Assembly: GCA_021736285.1 (NCBI GenBank) | Contig: JAIPGE010000019.1 | Span: forward strand, 1-13,679 | Reading direction: 5' to 3' | Source: Candidatus Izemoplasma sp. | Lineage (GTDB): Bacteria > Bacillota_I > Bacilli_A > Izemoplasmatales > Izemoplasmataceae | Length of the DNA stretch: 13,679 nucleotides | Shown: in pieces, positions 6,258 through 13,679 of the stretch | Position numbering within the stretch: the first letter of the stretch is position 1 | How the letters are laid out: every line of letters begins with the position of its first letter | Notes under the pieces: generated by a model | The model's database searches: none | Told to the model about the DNA's origin: nothing | What the model saw: only the letters and a program-made list of their open reading frames with translations | Program-made: the position numbers and the translations under genes

Positions 6258-6717
6258 ACTGTATTTGATCAAATATTACGTTTTCAGAAATGATATCTTC
6301 TTTTGTCGCGTATATGAGATAAAGAACGGGAATATCTCTGGGTGTTTTTTCAACACGATAGTTAATAATTTCAGTTTGTCTTGTTGAAAACGGATGATCA
6401 AAAAATTGTGTCGGATGATTGGCTTCCTCTAGTATTAAATAAACGACAATAACATCCGTCTGAAAATACGTGTTATCGATACCATAATCAAACATCAATC
6501 CACAATCTTTTTGAAATTGTTTATATTCAGTGAAGGTTGTAATTTTTTCCCGATCGTAACTTTCACATACAATCGTATTTGTAAGATTAAGTTGACTAGA
6601 CCGATCGAGATAGATTTTGTCGTGTGTCATCGTGTTCCCACGATACCCATAGACAACTATAAAAACAAGCAAAATAATGAGCACAAGTAACAAACTGATT
6701 AAAACTGTTTTACGCAT
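6256..6717 (-). CDS. Small membrane-anchored protein of unknown function
   Basis: I do not recognise this 153-residue protein. Residues 4-24 are one strongly hydrophobic segment with a Arg-Lys start, either a signal anchor or an uncleaved signal peptide; there is no lipobox. The rest (26-153) is soluble and mixed alpha/beta, with strands around DVIVVYLIL (88-96) and VLYLIYATKE (131-140), and should face outside. The order of elements faintly recalls PrcB-like secreted domains, but the glycine motif of that family is absent, so I do not assign it. It is the last gene of a three-gene operon: its ATG is 4 bases after the TGA of the DUF819 gene, and its GGGGTGA ribosome site (6722-6728) overlaps that stop, which points to translational coupling. 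Function may relate to the DUF819 protein, but this is inference. Confidence 0.75.
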   Translation of the reverse strand: MRKTVLISLLLVLIILLVFIVVYGYRGNTMTHDKIYLDRSSQLNLTNTIVCESYDREKITTFTEYKQFQKDCGLMFDYGIDNTYFQTDVIVVYLILEEANHPTQFFDHPFSTRQTEIINYRVEKTPRDIPVLYLIYATKEDIISENVIFDQIQ

Positions 6718-6721
6718 AGTA

Positions 6722-7903
6722 TCACCCCAAATATAACAGCACGAGTAGTGTGCCTAAAAAGGTTCCAACTGCATAGCCAATACTACCTGTAATTAAACCC
6801 GGTACAGTCAAATCATCGTTTTTTATTTGTTTTGTGATAGCTGGAACAAAAGCTGGTCCATAAAGCCCTGCCGTCAACGTAACCATGGTACAGTCTGGTC
6901 CAATCCGTAACAATTTGCTGATTAATGTATGTAGAACAAAAACACCAATTGTGATGCCGCCATAAAGGATTAGAATATTAAAGAAAATCGTTTGCATTCT
7001 CGAAAAGTCCAAACTTGATGCCAATGCAAAGCTAAAGACTAATATAAAATATTGTCCTGCAACATTCATTCCTTTTGTTTCACGGATAGTCTTATTAAAT
7101 GATCCTGCAATCCCTAACACAGTAACCGTAATCATCATTGTCGGCACTAAAATATCAATTAAATTGCTATTGAGTGGCAATAAATACCACGCAAAAACAC
7201 CAAATAAAGCCCCAACGATAGCGATGATGAACGCAAGAATAACACGGCGAAATAATGCAGTAGAAAGTTTAAAATGTTGCAATTTCAAATCATCAGTATT
7301 TTCAATCATTGATGTTTCTTTTAAATACGTCGTATGTTTATCTTGTGGCAATATCTTAGACAATAACGGTTTACATAATACCAGTAAAAACACATAAAAG
7401 ACTGCCCCAATCATCATATCTGATAAGTTTGCAATGCCAATTGTTGTATTATCAACTTGAAATATTTTACCAATGGCATTTAAATTGGGCGTCCCGCCGG
7501 TATATACACCAATTGCCATACCTGATAGTTCAGCGCCATTTTCAATGTTTTTTGCATAAAACAAAAAGACCAAAGATGACACAATAACCGTTGCTAGTAA
7601 TAATGAGCCAAACGATAACAAGACGGTTTTAGATAATTTCTTAGCTTCTTGCAAATTGGCACTAAATAATAGCAACGGAATGGCAATACTGATAGCTAAA
7701 TGAGAACCAATCTCACCGATATCTGTTGACAAAGTAAGTATTACTCCCAATTGATTCAGTAAATAAACACCCAGTGCGACAAAAATCCCAGCCAAATATG
7801 CTGTTCCAATTGTACCAAACCATTTCGTAATAACAAACTGACTATGTCTTAGAATGAAAATAGGTAATGCAAATATTACAATTAACTGAATAAATGCAAT
7901 CAT
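6722..7903 (-). CDS. DUF819 family integral membrane protein
   Basis: Polytopic membrane protein of 393 residues with about ten hydrophobic helices, from the PF05684 (YjcL-like) family, whose substrate is unknown; transport is the usual guess. Family signatures are TGGTPNLNAIG (135-145), GLYGPAFVPAI (346-356) and GLITGSIGYAVGTFLG (369-384), two half-repeats with Gly/Pro/Asn-rich breaks as in secondary transporters. A hydrophilic loop of about 35 residues (180-215) divides the halves. The same frame stays open upstream to ATG 8059, but that would overlap the preceding gene by 155 bases and add a non-family basic stretch. The AAAGGA at 7915-7920 followed by ATG 7903, one base after the preceding stop (7905-7907), is the better start. 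The length from that ATG matches family members. Confidence 0.85.
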   Translation of the reverse strand: MIAFIQLIVIFALPIFILRHSQFVITKWFGTIGTAYLAGIFVALGVYLLNQLGVILTLSTDIGEIGSHLAISIAIPLLLFSANLQEAKKLSKTVLLSFGSLLLATVIVSSLVFLFYAKNIENGAELSGMAIGVYTGGTPNLNAIGKIFQVDNTTIGIANLSDMMIGAVFYVFLLVLCKPLLSKILPQDKHTTYLKETSMIENTDDLKLQHFKLSTALFRRVILAFIIAIVGALFGVFAWYLLPLNSNLIDILVPTMMITVTVLGIAGSFNKTIRETKGMNVAGQYFILVFSFALASSLDFSRMQTIFFNILILYGGITIGVFVLHTLISKLLRIGPDCTMVTLTAGLYGPAFVPAITKQIKNDDLTVPGLITGSIGYAVGTFLGTLLVLLYLG

Positions 7904-7904
7904 A

Positions 7905-8999
7905 CTAATCAAGATCCTTTCCATAGATGCGATAAACTTTTTTGATTTCTCCGCCAAATTTTTGAAATGCATCAATTGACTTATGATTATCTTCAATAAT
8001 TGTCCCGGCTTCAAAATCTGTGATACCAGCTTCTTGAAAGACATTATATATCGTATCAAACATCATACCAAGTAATCCCGAATTTTGATATTCAGGCACA
8101 ACGTACTGCATCATACCACGCGCTCTAGTAATGTGTTTCCTTTCTTTTAAAAAGGTGATTATTTTAAGTTTTCCCTTCATTTTCTTAAATACTTGATGAT
8201 AATCAGGCAATATTAAACAAAACGCAACGGGTCGATTGGTGTCATTTTCCCGAGCAATCAGAATCATTTTAGGATTTATGAACAGTTTTAATTGCCTAGC
8301 TGCACGTTCAATCATTGCCATATCAGGTGTGTCTTGATAAATTATCTCCGTATCAGCTTGACTCAATACAGTTTGAACATCTTCCATATCTCTTTGTAAC
8401 TGGTTAAAATCTAAATAGTCCATACGTACATTATGGTTACGTTGAAAAAAGCGACTAATTGTCGATACCCGTTTCTTTGTTTCGGGAGTTACATCTGCTT
8501 TTAATGATACCGTATCTAATACCTTATTAAAACCGAGTGTTTCAAGGTGCACTTGATAATATGGTTTATTGTATGATGTAAAGATAACCGGCGCATCATC
8601 AAATCCCTTTACTAAAATACCCCGTCTTGTATCGGGATCATACGGTGCAAAAGTGCCTTCAATGTGCGTAATATTTTTATCTCTCATATCCCGAGTCATA
8701 TAATCAAATAACGCTTGACTGACCTTGATATCATGAATCATATCATAAAAGGAAAAGTAGCCAACATCACGATCTTGATGCTTACTTTTATCGATTGTAT
8801 AAAGCATGCGTCCGACAATTTGTTGATTATTAACAACTAGTAATGCTGTATATGTTTTATCTTTTAAAACAACTTTTTTGAGTTCTTTATATACAATAAA
8901 AAAAAGAGGCGGTACATAATGGGGATCTTCCTCATATAATGTGTTTGGAAACCGAATAAACTGCTTCAAATCTCGTTTTGTTGTAACTACTTTTATCAT
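7905..8999 (-). CDS. Large GNAT-like protein, uncharacterised conserved family
   Basis: Cytoplasmic protein of 364 residues from a widespread GNAT-superfamily group of about 370-390 residues with no established substrate. The N-terminal signature FPNTLYEEDPHYVPPL (17-32) and VGRMLYTID (62-70) are followed by a first acyltransferase-like half: FSFYDMIHD (82-90), then GTFAPYDPDTRRGILVKGFD (115-134), and YNKPYYQVHLETLGF (143-157). A second GNAT-like half holds MMQYVVPEYQNSGLLGMMF (296-314), where QNSGLLG replaces the usual R-x-x-G-x-G loop, EDNHKSIDAFQKFGG (336-350) and YRIYGKDL. Loss of the standard loop makes acetyl-CoA binding uncertain. The start is ATG 8999 with AGAGAGG 9 bases upstream. 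It is the first gene of the operon with the DUF819 and anchored proteins. Confidence 0.75.
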   Translation of the reverse strand: MIKVVTTKRDLKQFIRFPNTLYEEDPHYVPPLFFIVYKELKKVVLKDKTYTALLVVNNQQIVGRMLYTIDKSKHQDRDVGYFSFYDMIHDIKVSQALFDYMTRDMRDKNITHIEGTFAPYDPDTRRGILVKGFDDAPVIFTSYNKPYYQVHLETLGFNKVLDTVSLKADVTPETKKRVSTISRFFQRNHNVRMDYLDFNQLQRDMEDVQTVLSQADTEIIYQDTPDMAMIERAARQLKLFINPKMILIARENDTNRPVAFCLILPDYHQVFKKMKGKLKIITFLKERKHITRARGMMQYVVPEYQNSGLLGMMFDTIYNVFQEAGITDFEAGTIIEDNHKSIDAFQKFGGEIKKVYRIYGKDLD

Positions 9000-9048
9000 T
9001 CAAATCAACCTCTCTTATAGTTTATCATACTAATGCATACACAACAAC

Positions 9049-9091
9049 AAAAAAAAAAATGGCAGTGCTACGAAGTAGCGCTGCCATTTTT
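9049..9091 (-). terminator. Terminator of the opp operon
   Basis: A 17-bp stem (9055-9071 with 9075-9091) with a 3-base loop ends the operon just after the stop of the DUF3899-like gene, and 11 T follow on the minus strand (9059-9049). One position (9066 with 9080) is a G-U pair in the plus reading but an A-C mismatch in the minus reading. The plus reading also has T9087-9091, so weak two-way function is possible. Confidence 0.92.
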
Positions 9092-9092
9092 G

Positions 9093-9443
9093 TTATACGA
9101 AATATCGATATGAAATCACAAGTGAGATAATAATATGAATTAATCCCACAAGCAGTGCAGGTACACCTGTTACTGTATCTTGTTTCTCTTTTTGCATGTA
9201 ATAATCATAATAAGATGCATGGGTTAAATCTTTACTCATAAAGCGTTGAAAGGAAAATCCGATAGAACGAAACAATCGTCTAACATTGGACAATCCAAAT
9301 ATACCAAACGCAAAATAGATGACACCAATCAACCACATTACGTCTACTAAATAGCGTAATTTGTAGTCCGCATCATATCTGAAATACATCATTAAGAAAA
9401 TTAAGAGTAGACTTGAAACAAATAAAATTATGAAGCGTTTCAA
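9093..9443 (-). CDS. Small three-helix membrane protein, DUF3899-like
   Basis: Membrane protein of 116 residues with hydrophobic segments at about 4-21, 34-53 and 95-113 and a basic loop (54-70) containing RSIGFSFQRF. Size, helix spacing and the G-x-SFRRF-like loop match DUF3899 proteins of Bacilli, which have no known role; I hold this family call at moderate confidence. The start codon is TTG at 9443, one base after the oppF stop (9445-9447), with AAAGGA (9454-9459) 10 bases upstream inside the end of oppF; no ATG occurs before codon 18. Position at the end of the opp operon suggests a helper of the transporter, but nothing in the sequence shows this directly. Confidence 0.7.
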   Translation of the reverse strand: MKRFIILFVSSLLLIFLMMYFRYDADYKLRYLVDVMWLIGVIYFAFGIFGLSNVRRLFRSIGFSFQRFMSKDLTHASYYDYYMQKEKQDTVTGVPALLVGLIHIIISLVISYRYFV

Positions 9444-9444
9444 C

Positions 9445-10518
9445 TTATTTCAATCCTTTTTTATACTCTTTTATTTCTGCGTCATTTGCTAGGATAAAGT
9501 GCCCTGGTTTGATTTCTTGCAACGTTGGCTTTTGTTTACTATAATCATGTGTTTCAGCTGGATTATAGCGAATCCGTTTCCTGTTTTTCTCATATAGTGG
9601 ATCCGGTAGTGGTACAGCTGATAATAGTGAACGCGTATATGGGTGAAGTGGATTTAAGAAAATCTCTTCACTATCGGCAAGTTCAACCAAATTACCATAA
9701 TACATAACGCCAATCCGGTTACTAAAGTATTTTACGACAGATAAATCATGCGCGATAAATAAGATGGTAATACCTAGTTCATCACGTAAGTCATTGAGTA
9801 AGTTCATGACTTGAGCTTGAATCGAAACATCAAGTGCACTAATTGGCTCATCAGCAATGATGAAATCAGGCGATATAATTAACGCTCTAGCAATTCCAAT
9901 CCGTTGCCGTTGTCCGCCTGAAAACTCATGTGGATAGCGCGATGCATGTTCCGGTAGTAGCCCTACTGTTTCTAATACATCATTCACTTTCTCATTAATG
10001 ACTGAATCTTTTCGTTCACCAGCAATCCGTAACCCTTCGGCAACAATTTCTTTAACTGTCATCCGTGGATTTAAAGATGCGATGGGATCTTGGAAAATCA
10101 TCTGCATGTCTTTCATTAAATCAAAATCAACATTGTTGTTGTCTTGAATACGCTCGCGAATCTCTTTTTGACGAATGTTTATTTGTTCACGTTTCTCAGC
10201 GTTTGATAAGTTCTCGTCTTGACGAATATTTTTAATTTCTTCTTGTAAGTGTCTAAATCCTGCACCAATCCGTTGCCCTTTGAAGTAAATTTCACCATCT
10301 GTTGGATTATGGAGTTTGATAATGGTGCGTCCGGTAGTGGTTTTTCCACATCCAGATTCACCAACAAGTCCAAATACTTCACCTTTGTAAATATCAAAAC
10401 TAACATCGTCAATGGCCTTGACAAGCATTTTGAACTTTCCAGAACCATTCAAGAAATATGTTTTTAGATTTCTAACACTTAAAATAGGTGTCTCGTTTTT
10501 ATTGATTTCTGTTTTCAT
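9445..10518 (-). CDS. oppF: Oligopeptide ABC transporter ATP-binding protein OppF
   Basis: One of the two ATPases that power peptide uptake; it pairs with OppD on the inner face of OppB/OppC. All ATPase motifs are intact in 357 residues: Walker A GESGCGKT (53-60), Q-loop Q143 in IFQDP, signature FSGGQRQR (199-206), Walker B IIADEP (220-225) and switch H257 in FIAHDLS. The C-terminal HPYTRSLLSAVP (292-303) followed by an NPAE segment is the Opp/Dpp-specific extension. It is longer than typical OppF because of a charged helical insertion of about 45 residues (84-130) between Walker A and the Q-loop. Its ATG overlaps the oppD stop by one base (TAATG), with GAGGTG upstream, so the two ATPases are translationally coupled. 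Confidence 0.95.
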   Translation of the reverse strand: MKTEINKNETPILSVRNLKTYFLNGSGKFKMLVKAIDDVSFDIYKGEVFGLVGESGCGKTTTGRTIIKLHNPTDGEIYFKGQRIGAGFRHLQEEIKNIRQDENLSNAEKREQINIRQKEIRERIQDNNNVDFDLMKDMQMIFQDPIASLNPRMTVKEIVAEGLRIAGERKDSVINEKVNDVLETVGLLPEHASRYPHEFSGGQRQRIGIARALIISPDFIIADEPISALDVSIQAQVMNLLNDLRDELGITILFIAHDLSVVKYFSNRIGVMYYGNLVELADSEEIFLNPLHPYTRSLLSAVPLPDPLYEKNRKRIRYNPAETHDYSKQKPTLQEIKPGHFILANDAEIKEYKKGLK

Positions 10519-11966
10519 TAACTTTTCACCTCACTGCTAGAATTTCTTTTTAACATACGCTCAATTCGATGCTTGATAACCTCTGGTGGTTCAACTTTTG
10601 GTGCATCTTTATGTAACAGCCATGTTGCTGCAGAGTGTGTATCACTAATTTTAAACATCGGTGGTTGTCTTTCAAAATCAATTTTCATCGCATATTTGTT
10701 ACGATCAGCAAAGGCATCACCTTTTGGTGGGAACAACATGTTTGGTGGTGTTCCTGGAATAGCAACAAGGCGTTCTTTACTATCTAAATCCGGCATTGAA
10801 CCTAAGAGTGCCCAAGTGTATGGATGACGTGGATCATAAAACACATCTTCACTCGTCCCAAGCTCAACAATTCGACCTGCATACATAACAGCAATACGGT
10901 CGGCCATATTTGCCACAACACCAAGGTCATGGGTAATAAAGATAACACTTAAATTATGCTCTCTTTTTAGTTTGTTAATTAGCTCAAGAATTTGTGCTTG
11001 AATCGTTACATCAAGAGCTGTTGTTGGTTCATCACAGATTAAGAGTTCAGGATCAAGTGTTAAGGCAATTGCGATAACAATCCGTTGACGCATACCACCA
11101 GAGAACTGGAACGGATATTGTCTTAACCGTTTTTCTGGTTCTGGAATTCCAACTTCATCCATAACTTTTATTGCACGTTCTCTAGCTTCACGTTTCGTTA
11201 CTTGTTTAAAACGCGCAAGTTCTTCTTTTCGATCAATAATTTTTTGTTTGATGTCTGCAGCTTTCGCATCATCTGCTCCTTGTAATTGATCTTTTAATAC
11301 TTGAATATCTTTATTTGCTTTTTCTTTTTGTTCGTTCCAAATTTCTTTGATTTTAATTTTTGCTTCGCTTTTAGCACGTTTCAATTCTTTTTTTGCTGGT
11401 TTCAGTTCTTCTTTTGCTTTTTGAACTCGCGCTTGCATAGTTTGCTTCGCTTCAGCAAGATTAATTGATGAATCATCTTTTGCTTTTTCTTTTAATTTCT
11501 TAAATTCACGTTTTGCACGTTTTATATCTCGTTTTAACCAATGAACGCGTGCTTCTTCTTCATGAAATAACTTCTCAAATTGTTGTTTTAAACGTTTCCC
11601 ATTTAAGATCATTCCTTCGGTAATTTGTTTCCCAATACGCATGATTGGATTCAAACTACTCATCGGATCTTGGAAAATCATTCCAATTTTATTTCCACGA
11701 ATCTCGTGAAATTCAGATTCTTCAATTTGGGTTAAATCTTCACCTTCATAAAATATATTACCTTTATCAATAACACCATTTCCAGCTAAGATACCCATTA
11801 TTGTACGACTTGTAACAGACTTACCACTACCTGATTCACCTACAATAGCAAGTGTTTCACCCTGTTGAAGTTCAAAATCAACACCGCGGACAGCCCGTAC
11901 CATTCCTTGCGTTGTCTTAAAGGATATTGTTAAGTCTTTAACTTCTAATTTTGTATTATTACTCAT
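10518..11966 (-). CDS. oppD: Oligopeptide ABC transporter ATP-binding protein OppD with coiled-coil insertion
   Basis: Second ATPase of the peptide importer. Motifs are intact: Walker A GESGSGKS (43-50), Q-loop Q99 in IFQDPMSSLNP, signature FSGGMRQR (288-295), Walker B LICDEP (309-314), H346 in FITHDLG, and the HPYTWALLGSMP (381-392) and IPGTPP (403-408) extension typical of OppD. The protein has 482 residues where about 330-360 are usual. The excess is a Lys/Glu/Ala/Arg-rich, proline-poor stretch at about 124-257 with heptad-like spacing, predicted to form long helices or a coiled coil. It sits in the helical subdomain between the Q-loop and the signature, just before the normal REARERAIKVMDEVGIPEPEKRL segment. 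Start ATG 11966 overlaps the oppC stop by one base, with AGGGGG 8 bases upstream. Confidence 0.95.
   Translation of the reverse strand: MSNNTKLEVKDLTISFKTTQGMVRAVRGVDFELQQGETLAIVGESGSGKSVTSRTIMGILAGNGVIDKGNIFYEGEDLTQIEESEFHEIRGNKIGMIFQDPMSSLNPIMRIGKQITEGMILNGKRLKQQFEKLFHEEEARVHWLKRDIKRAKREFKKLKEKAKDDSSINLAEAKQTMQARVQKAKEELKPAKKELKRAKSEAKIKIKEIWNEQKEKANKDIQVLKDQLQGADDAKAADIKQKIIDRKEELARFKQVTKREARERAIKVMDEVGIPEPEKRLRQYPFQFSGGMRQRIVIAIALTLDPELLICDEPTTALDVTIQAQILELINKLKREHNLSVIFITHDLGVVANMADRIAVMYAGRIVELGTSEDVFYDPRHPYTWALLGSMPDLDSKERLVAIPGTPPNMLFPPKGDAFADRNKYAMKIDFERQPPMFKISDTHSAATWLLHKDAPKVEPPEVIKHRIERMLKRNSSSEVKS
11196..11594 (-). other. Coding segment of the OppD coiled-coil insertion
   Basis: Codons 125-257 of oppD encode the extra charged segment. 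It contains a large share of Lys, Glu, Arg, Ala and Gln, with repeats of the type AK-x-x-x-K-x-AK and only one proline. The flanks resume normal OppD sequence in frame, so it is a true in-frame insertion and not a frameshift. Boundaries are estimated by eye to within about ten codons. Confidence 0.75.
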
Positions 11967-13679
11967 TATTCAGACCCCCTCAACGCAGGATTGAATGCAT
12001 CACGTAACGCATTACCAAACATATTAAATGTTATCATTAAGATTGAAATTAGAATTGCTGGGAAGATAGTTAAATAAGGTCGATCAACAAGATAGTTTCT
12101 CGCATCAGATAATAACACCCCAATACTCACACCAGTAAAACTGACACCAAAGACTCTAAAACTTTGTCCATGTCCAATTCCAAATCCTAGATAGGATAAT
12201 GTCGATTCAGAGAAAATAACATAAGGAATCGATAAAATACTTGTTGTGATAATCGTTCCGATTCCGTTTGGTAAGATATGTCTAAAGATTAAACGACTAT
12301 CTTTCGCTCCTAGTGTTCTTGACGCAAGCACATATTCTCGACCTTTATATCGGTAGAACTGTGTCCGCGTGATACCGGCTATTCCTATCCAGCCGGATAT
12401 AATCAGGATGAAGATGAGCGATTTTAAACCAGCTCCAAAATAGGCGATAAAGATGGCCAATGTAACCAACCATGGAATTCGACCCACAATTTCACTAAAT
12501 CGTTGCATCAATAAGTCGACAGTACCACCATAGTAACCTGATATTGAACCATAAATAATACCAATTGTAATATTAATGACACTGACTAAAAACCCAATGA
12601 GTAAGGACGTTCTTGTCCCAATCCATAGTAATTTAAATAAATCACGGCCAGCTTGATCAGTACCAAATAGGAAATATGGTAACTCATCATATCCAGCATA
12701 GAGTTTATAATCGATAATTAGTTCATATGAATAATATTCAACACCATCAACAACAACACTTTCATTTTGTTTGATGACTTCTTGAATTGGACACGTTTCA
12801 GGGAATGTCCAACCATCAGGATTTGGTCCGTCAGGATCATTCATTGTTTTCACACAATCTGGATTATCCGCCATAATTTCATCATATTCAACAGCACTAA
12901 ATCCAGCTTCACGTTTGTTACCGAAAGACGCAATATAGTTGTTATATTGGAAATCAGCAACTAATAATCCAGCCTCTGCACGTACAACACGTCCAGCGCC
13001 ACCTTCAGATGCATCAATCGCATATATACTTAATTCGTAACCTTCATCAATAAATGTTGGTTCTTCGCTTGAATCATCATTGACTTTAATACTCCGAAGA
13101 CTGACTTCTTGACGATTGTCATCGGCCAAATATTCTAAACGAACTTTTGATATAATAGATGTTTTTGTTGGAAATGTAGCAAACGGATCAATTTGATGGA
13201 CACCGGCTGTGGTAATGGTCTCTAATAGTTCATATTCAGTACCAGTTTGTACATAAACATTTAATGTTGTTCCTTCACTAATTTCATCTACATCAATCGT
13301 TAGAATCGGATTAAATGCTTTTAGCAATGACATAAAATCATTTGATTGAACACGTACAAAATCAGCTCCAGCATCTAAGGCAATATCAATAACGCCACCT
13401 TGACAGGATTCTGTCTTATTAGAACATGGAACCGTATAGTTTTCTAACGTTTCCAAGTTAATTGATGCCAGTGGATAACCATTAGGAATACCTAATCCTT
13501 CTGGTATAGCAGGAAATTCATCACTATTAATTGTATATAAACCAACTGGTTCTTCAGCCATAAATGATGTACCATCCATTATGCCATAATTTTCTAAGAT
13601 CGGAACACGTGGTGGCAAGAAAGACAATTCTTCTTCTAATTCAGTAGCATTTTTCTGACTGGCAATTGGAAAAACAATT
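11966..13679 (-). CDS. oppC: Oligopeptide ABC transporter permease OppC with large outside domain, 5' end off window
   Basis: Membrane permease forming the peptide channel with OppB. The frame stays open to the right edge (ELEEELSFLPPRVP at the edge), so the TTG at 13627 is not the start and the first membrane helix is off window. Numbering from codon 13627: residues 1-318 form a soluble, outside domain with jelly-roll-like strands at about 78-183 and four cysteines (C68, C75, C258, C279). The canonical permease begins at FGTDQAGRDLFKLLWIGTRTSLLIGF (321-346), followed by about five helices. The coupling motif is in EYVLASRTLGAKDSRLIFRHILPN (431-454), and LRDAFNPALRG ends the protein. Ordinary OppC has about 300 residues, so roughly half of this one is additional. 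Its stop overlaps the oppD start. Confidence 0.93.
   Translation of the reverse strand, partial: IVFPIASQKNATELEEELSFLPPRVPILENYGIMDGTSFMAEEPVGLYTINSDEFPAIPEGLGIPNGYPLASINLETLENYTVPCSNKTESCQGGVIDIALDAGADFVRVQSNDFMSLLKAFNPILTIDVDEISEGTTLNVYVQTGTEYELLETITTAGVHQIDPFATFPTKTSIISKVRLEYLADDNRQEVSLRSIKVNDDSSEEPTFIDEGYELSIYAIDASEGGAGRVVRAEAGLLVADFQYNNYIASFGNKREAGFSAVEYDEIMADNPDCVKTMNDPDGPNPDGWTFPETCPIQEVIKQNESVVVDGVEYYSYELIIDYKLYAGYDELPYFLFGTDQAGRDLFKLLWIGTRTSLLIGFLVSVINITIGIIYGSISGYYGGTVDLLMQRFSEIVGRIPWLVTLAIFIAYFGAGLKSLIFILIISGWIGIAGITRTQFYRYKGREYVLASRTLGAKDSRLIFRHILPNGIGTIITTSILSIPYVIFSESTLSYLGFGIGHGQSFRVFGVSFTGVSIGVLLSDARNYLVDRPYLTIFPAILISILMITFNMFGNALRDAFNPALRGSE
12670..13678 (-). other. Extracytoplasmic domain inserted in OppC
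   Basis: This stretch encodes at least 335 residues between the expected first helix and the FGTDQAGRD permease core. It has low hydrophobicity, many Asp/Glu/Thr/Ser, alternating strand patterns (LTIDVDEI, LNVYVQTG, VSLRSIKVND) like galactose-binding or carbohydrate-binding jelly rolls, an Asp/Gly/Pro-rich loop (NDPDGPNPDGW) between C258 and C279, and paired cysteines. It faces outside by membrane topology. The fold is a guess; a role in peptide or binding-protein capture is inference. Confidence 0.65.

Noticed and set aside
7904..8059. Longer N-terminus for the DUF819 protein, starting at ATG 8059
   Set aside because: It would overlap the preceding gene by 155 bases, adds a non-family basic stretch, and a good ribosome site precedes ATG 7903.
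9055..9091. Long hairpin considered as a small RNA or attenuator
   Set aside because: It lies just after the last opp-operon stop and is followed by 11 T on the coding strand, which fits a terminator fully.
10179..10448. Alternative-frame ORFs inside oppF and oppD
   Set aside because: Both ATPase genes are complete and in frame through these regions, so the overlapping frames are shadows.
13625..13627. TTG at 13627 as the start of oppC
   Set aside because: The frame stays open to the right edge, no ribosome site precedes the TTG, and the first permease helix is still missing.
1..13679. Phage, transposon, toxin-antitoxin, restriction or CRISPR defence system
   Set aside because: No transposase, integrase, terminal repeats, methylase-nuclease pair or repeat-spacer pattern is visible; the NYN protein alone is not enough to call a defence system.
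1..13679. Mycoplasma genetic code (TGA as Trp)
   Set aside because: TGG encodes the conserved Trp residues and TGA terminates the DUF819 gene at the family-expected length.

Overview
The window is AT-rich and densely packed, with short intergenic gaps, AGGAGG-type ribosome binding sites and rho-independent terminators. It looks like a low-GC Gram-positive (Bacillota) or an Acholeplasma/Haloplasma/Izemoplasma-like relative. Tryptophan is encoded by TGG and TGA acts as a stop (for example at 6722-6724), so the standard bacterial code applies and not the Mycoplasma code. A lipobox lipoprotein, a Sec-secreted pullulanase and an oligopeptide permease with a very large outside domain all fit a single-membrane, heterotrophic cell. 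The lineage is an inference; no rRNA or tRNA gene is present to settle it.

Layout. 1-1988 (-): 5' part of a secreted type I pullulanase with CBM41, CBM48-like and GH13 regions, preceded by a CcpA/LacI-type cre-like site. 2109-2600 (-): a spermidine/diamine-type GNAT acetyltransferase. 2682-3521 (-): an NYN-domain (PIN-like nuclease) protein with a possible LOTUS/OST-HTH C-terminus. 3640-3981 (-): a thioredoxin with an unusual CPPC active site. 4110-4652 (+): MnmM (YtqB), a tRNA wobble-uridine methyltransferase. 4712-6241 (+): a lipoprotein 5'-nucleotidase/cyclic phosphodiesterase. 6256-8999 (-): a tightly coupled three-gene operon (large GNAT-like protein, DUF819 membrane protein, small anchored unknown). 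9093-13679 (-): the distal part of an oligopeptide ABC transporter operon, oppC-oppD-oppF-DUF3899-like, closed by a strong terminator; oppB, oppA and the 5' end of oppC lie beyond the right edge.

How the genes work together. The opp genes form one machine: OppC is a permease with a giant outside domain, OppD and OppF are the two ATPases, and a small membrane protein follows. Pullulanase and nucleotidase are independent scavengers of alpha-glucans and nucleotides at the cell surface. The remaining genes are single housekeeping or stress-type units.

I see no phage, transposon, CRISPR array, toxin-antitoxin or defence island. The most unusual material is in the Opp complex: a roughly 130-residue charged coiled-coil insertion in OppD, a smaller insertion in OppF, and an at least 300-residue cysteine-containing outside domain in OppC. 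A second theme is compactness: three of the terminators enclose the stop codon of their own gene, and one of these also contains the -35 box of the next gene.
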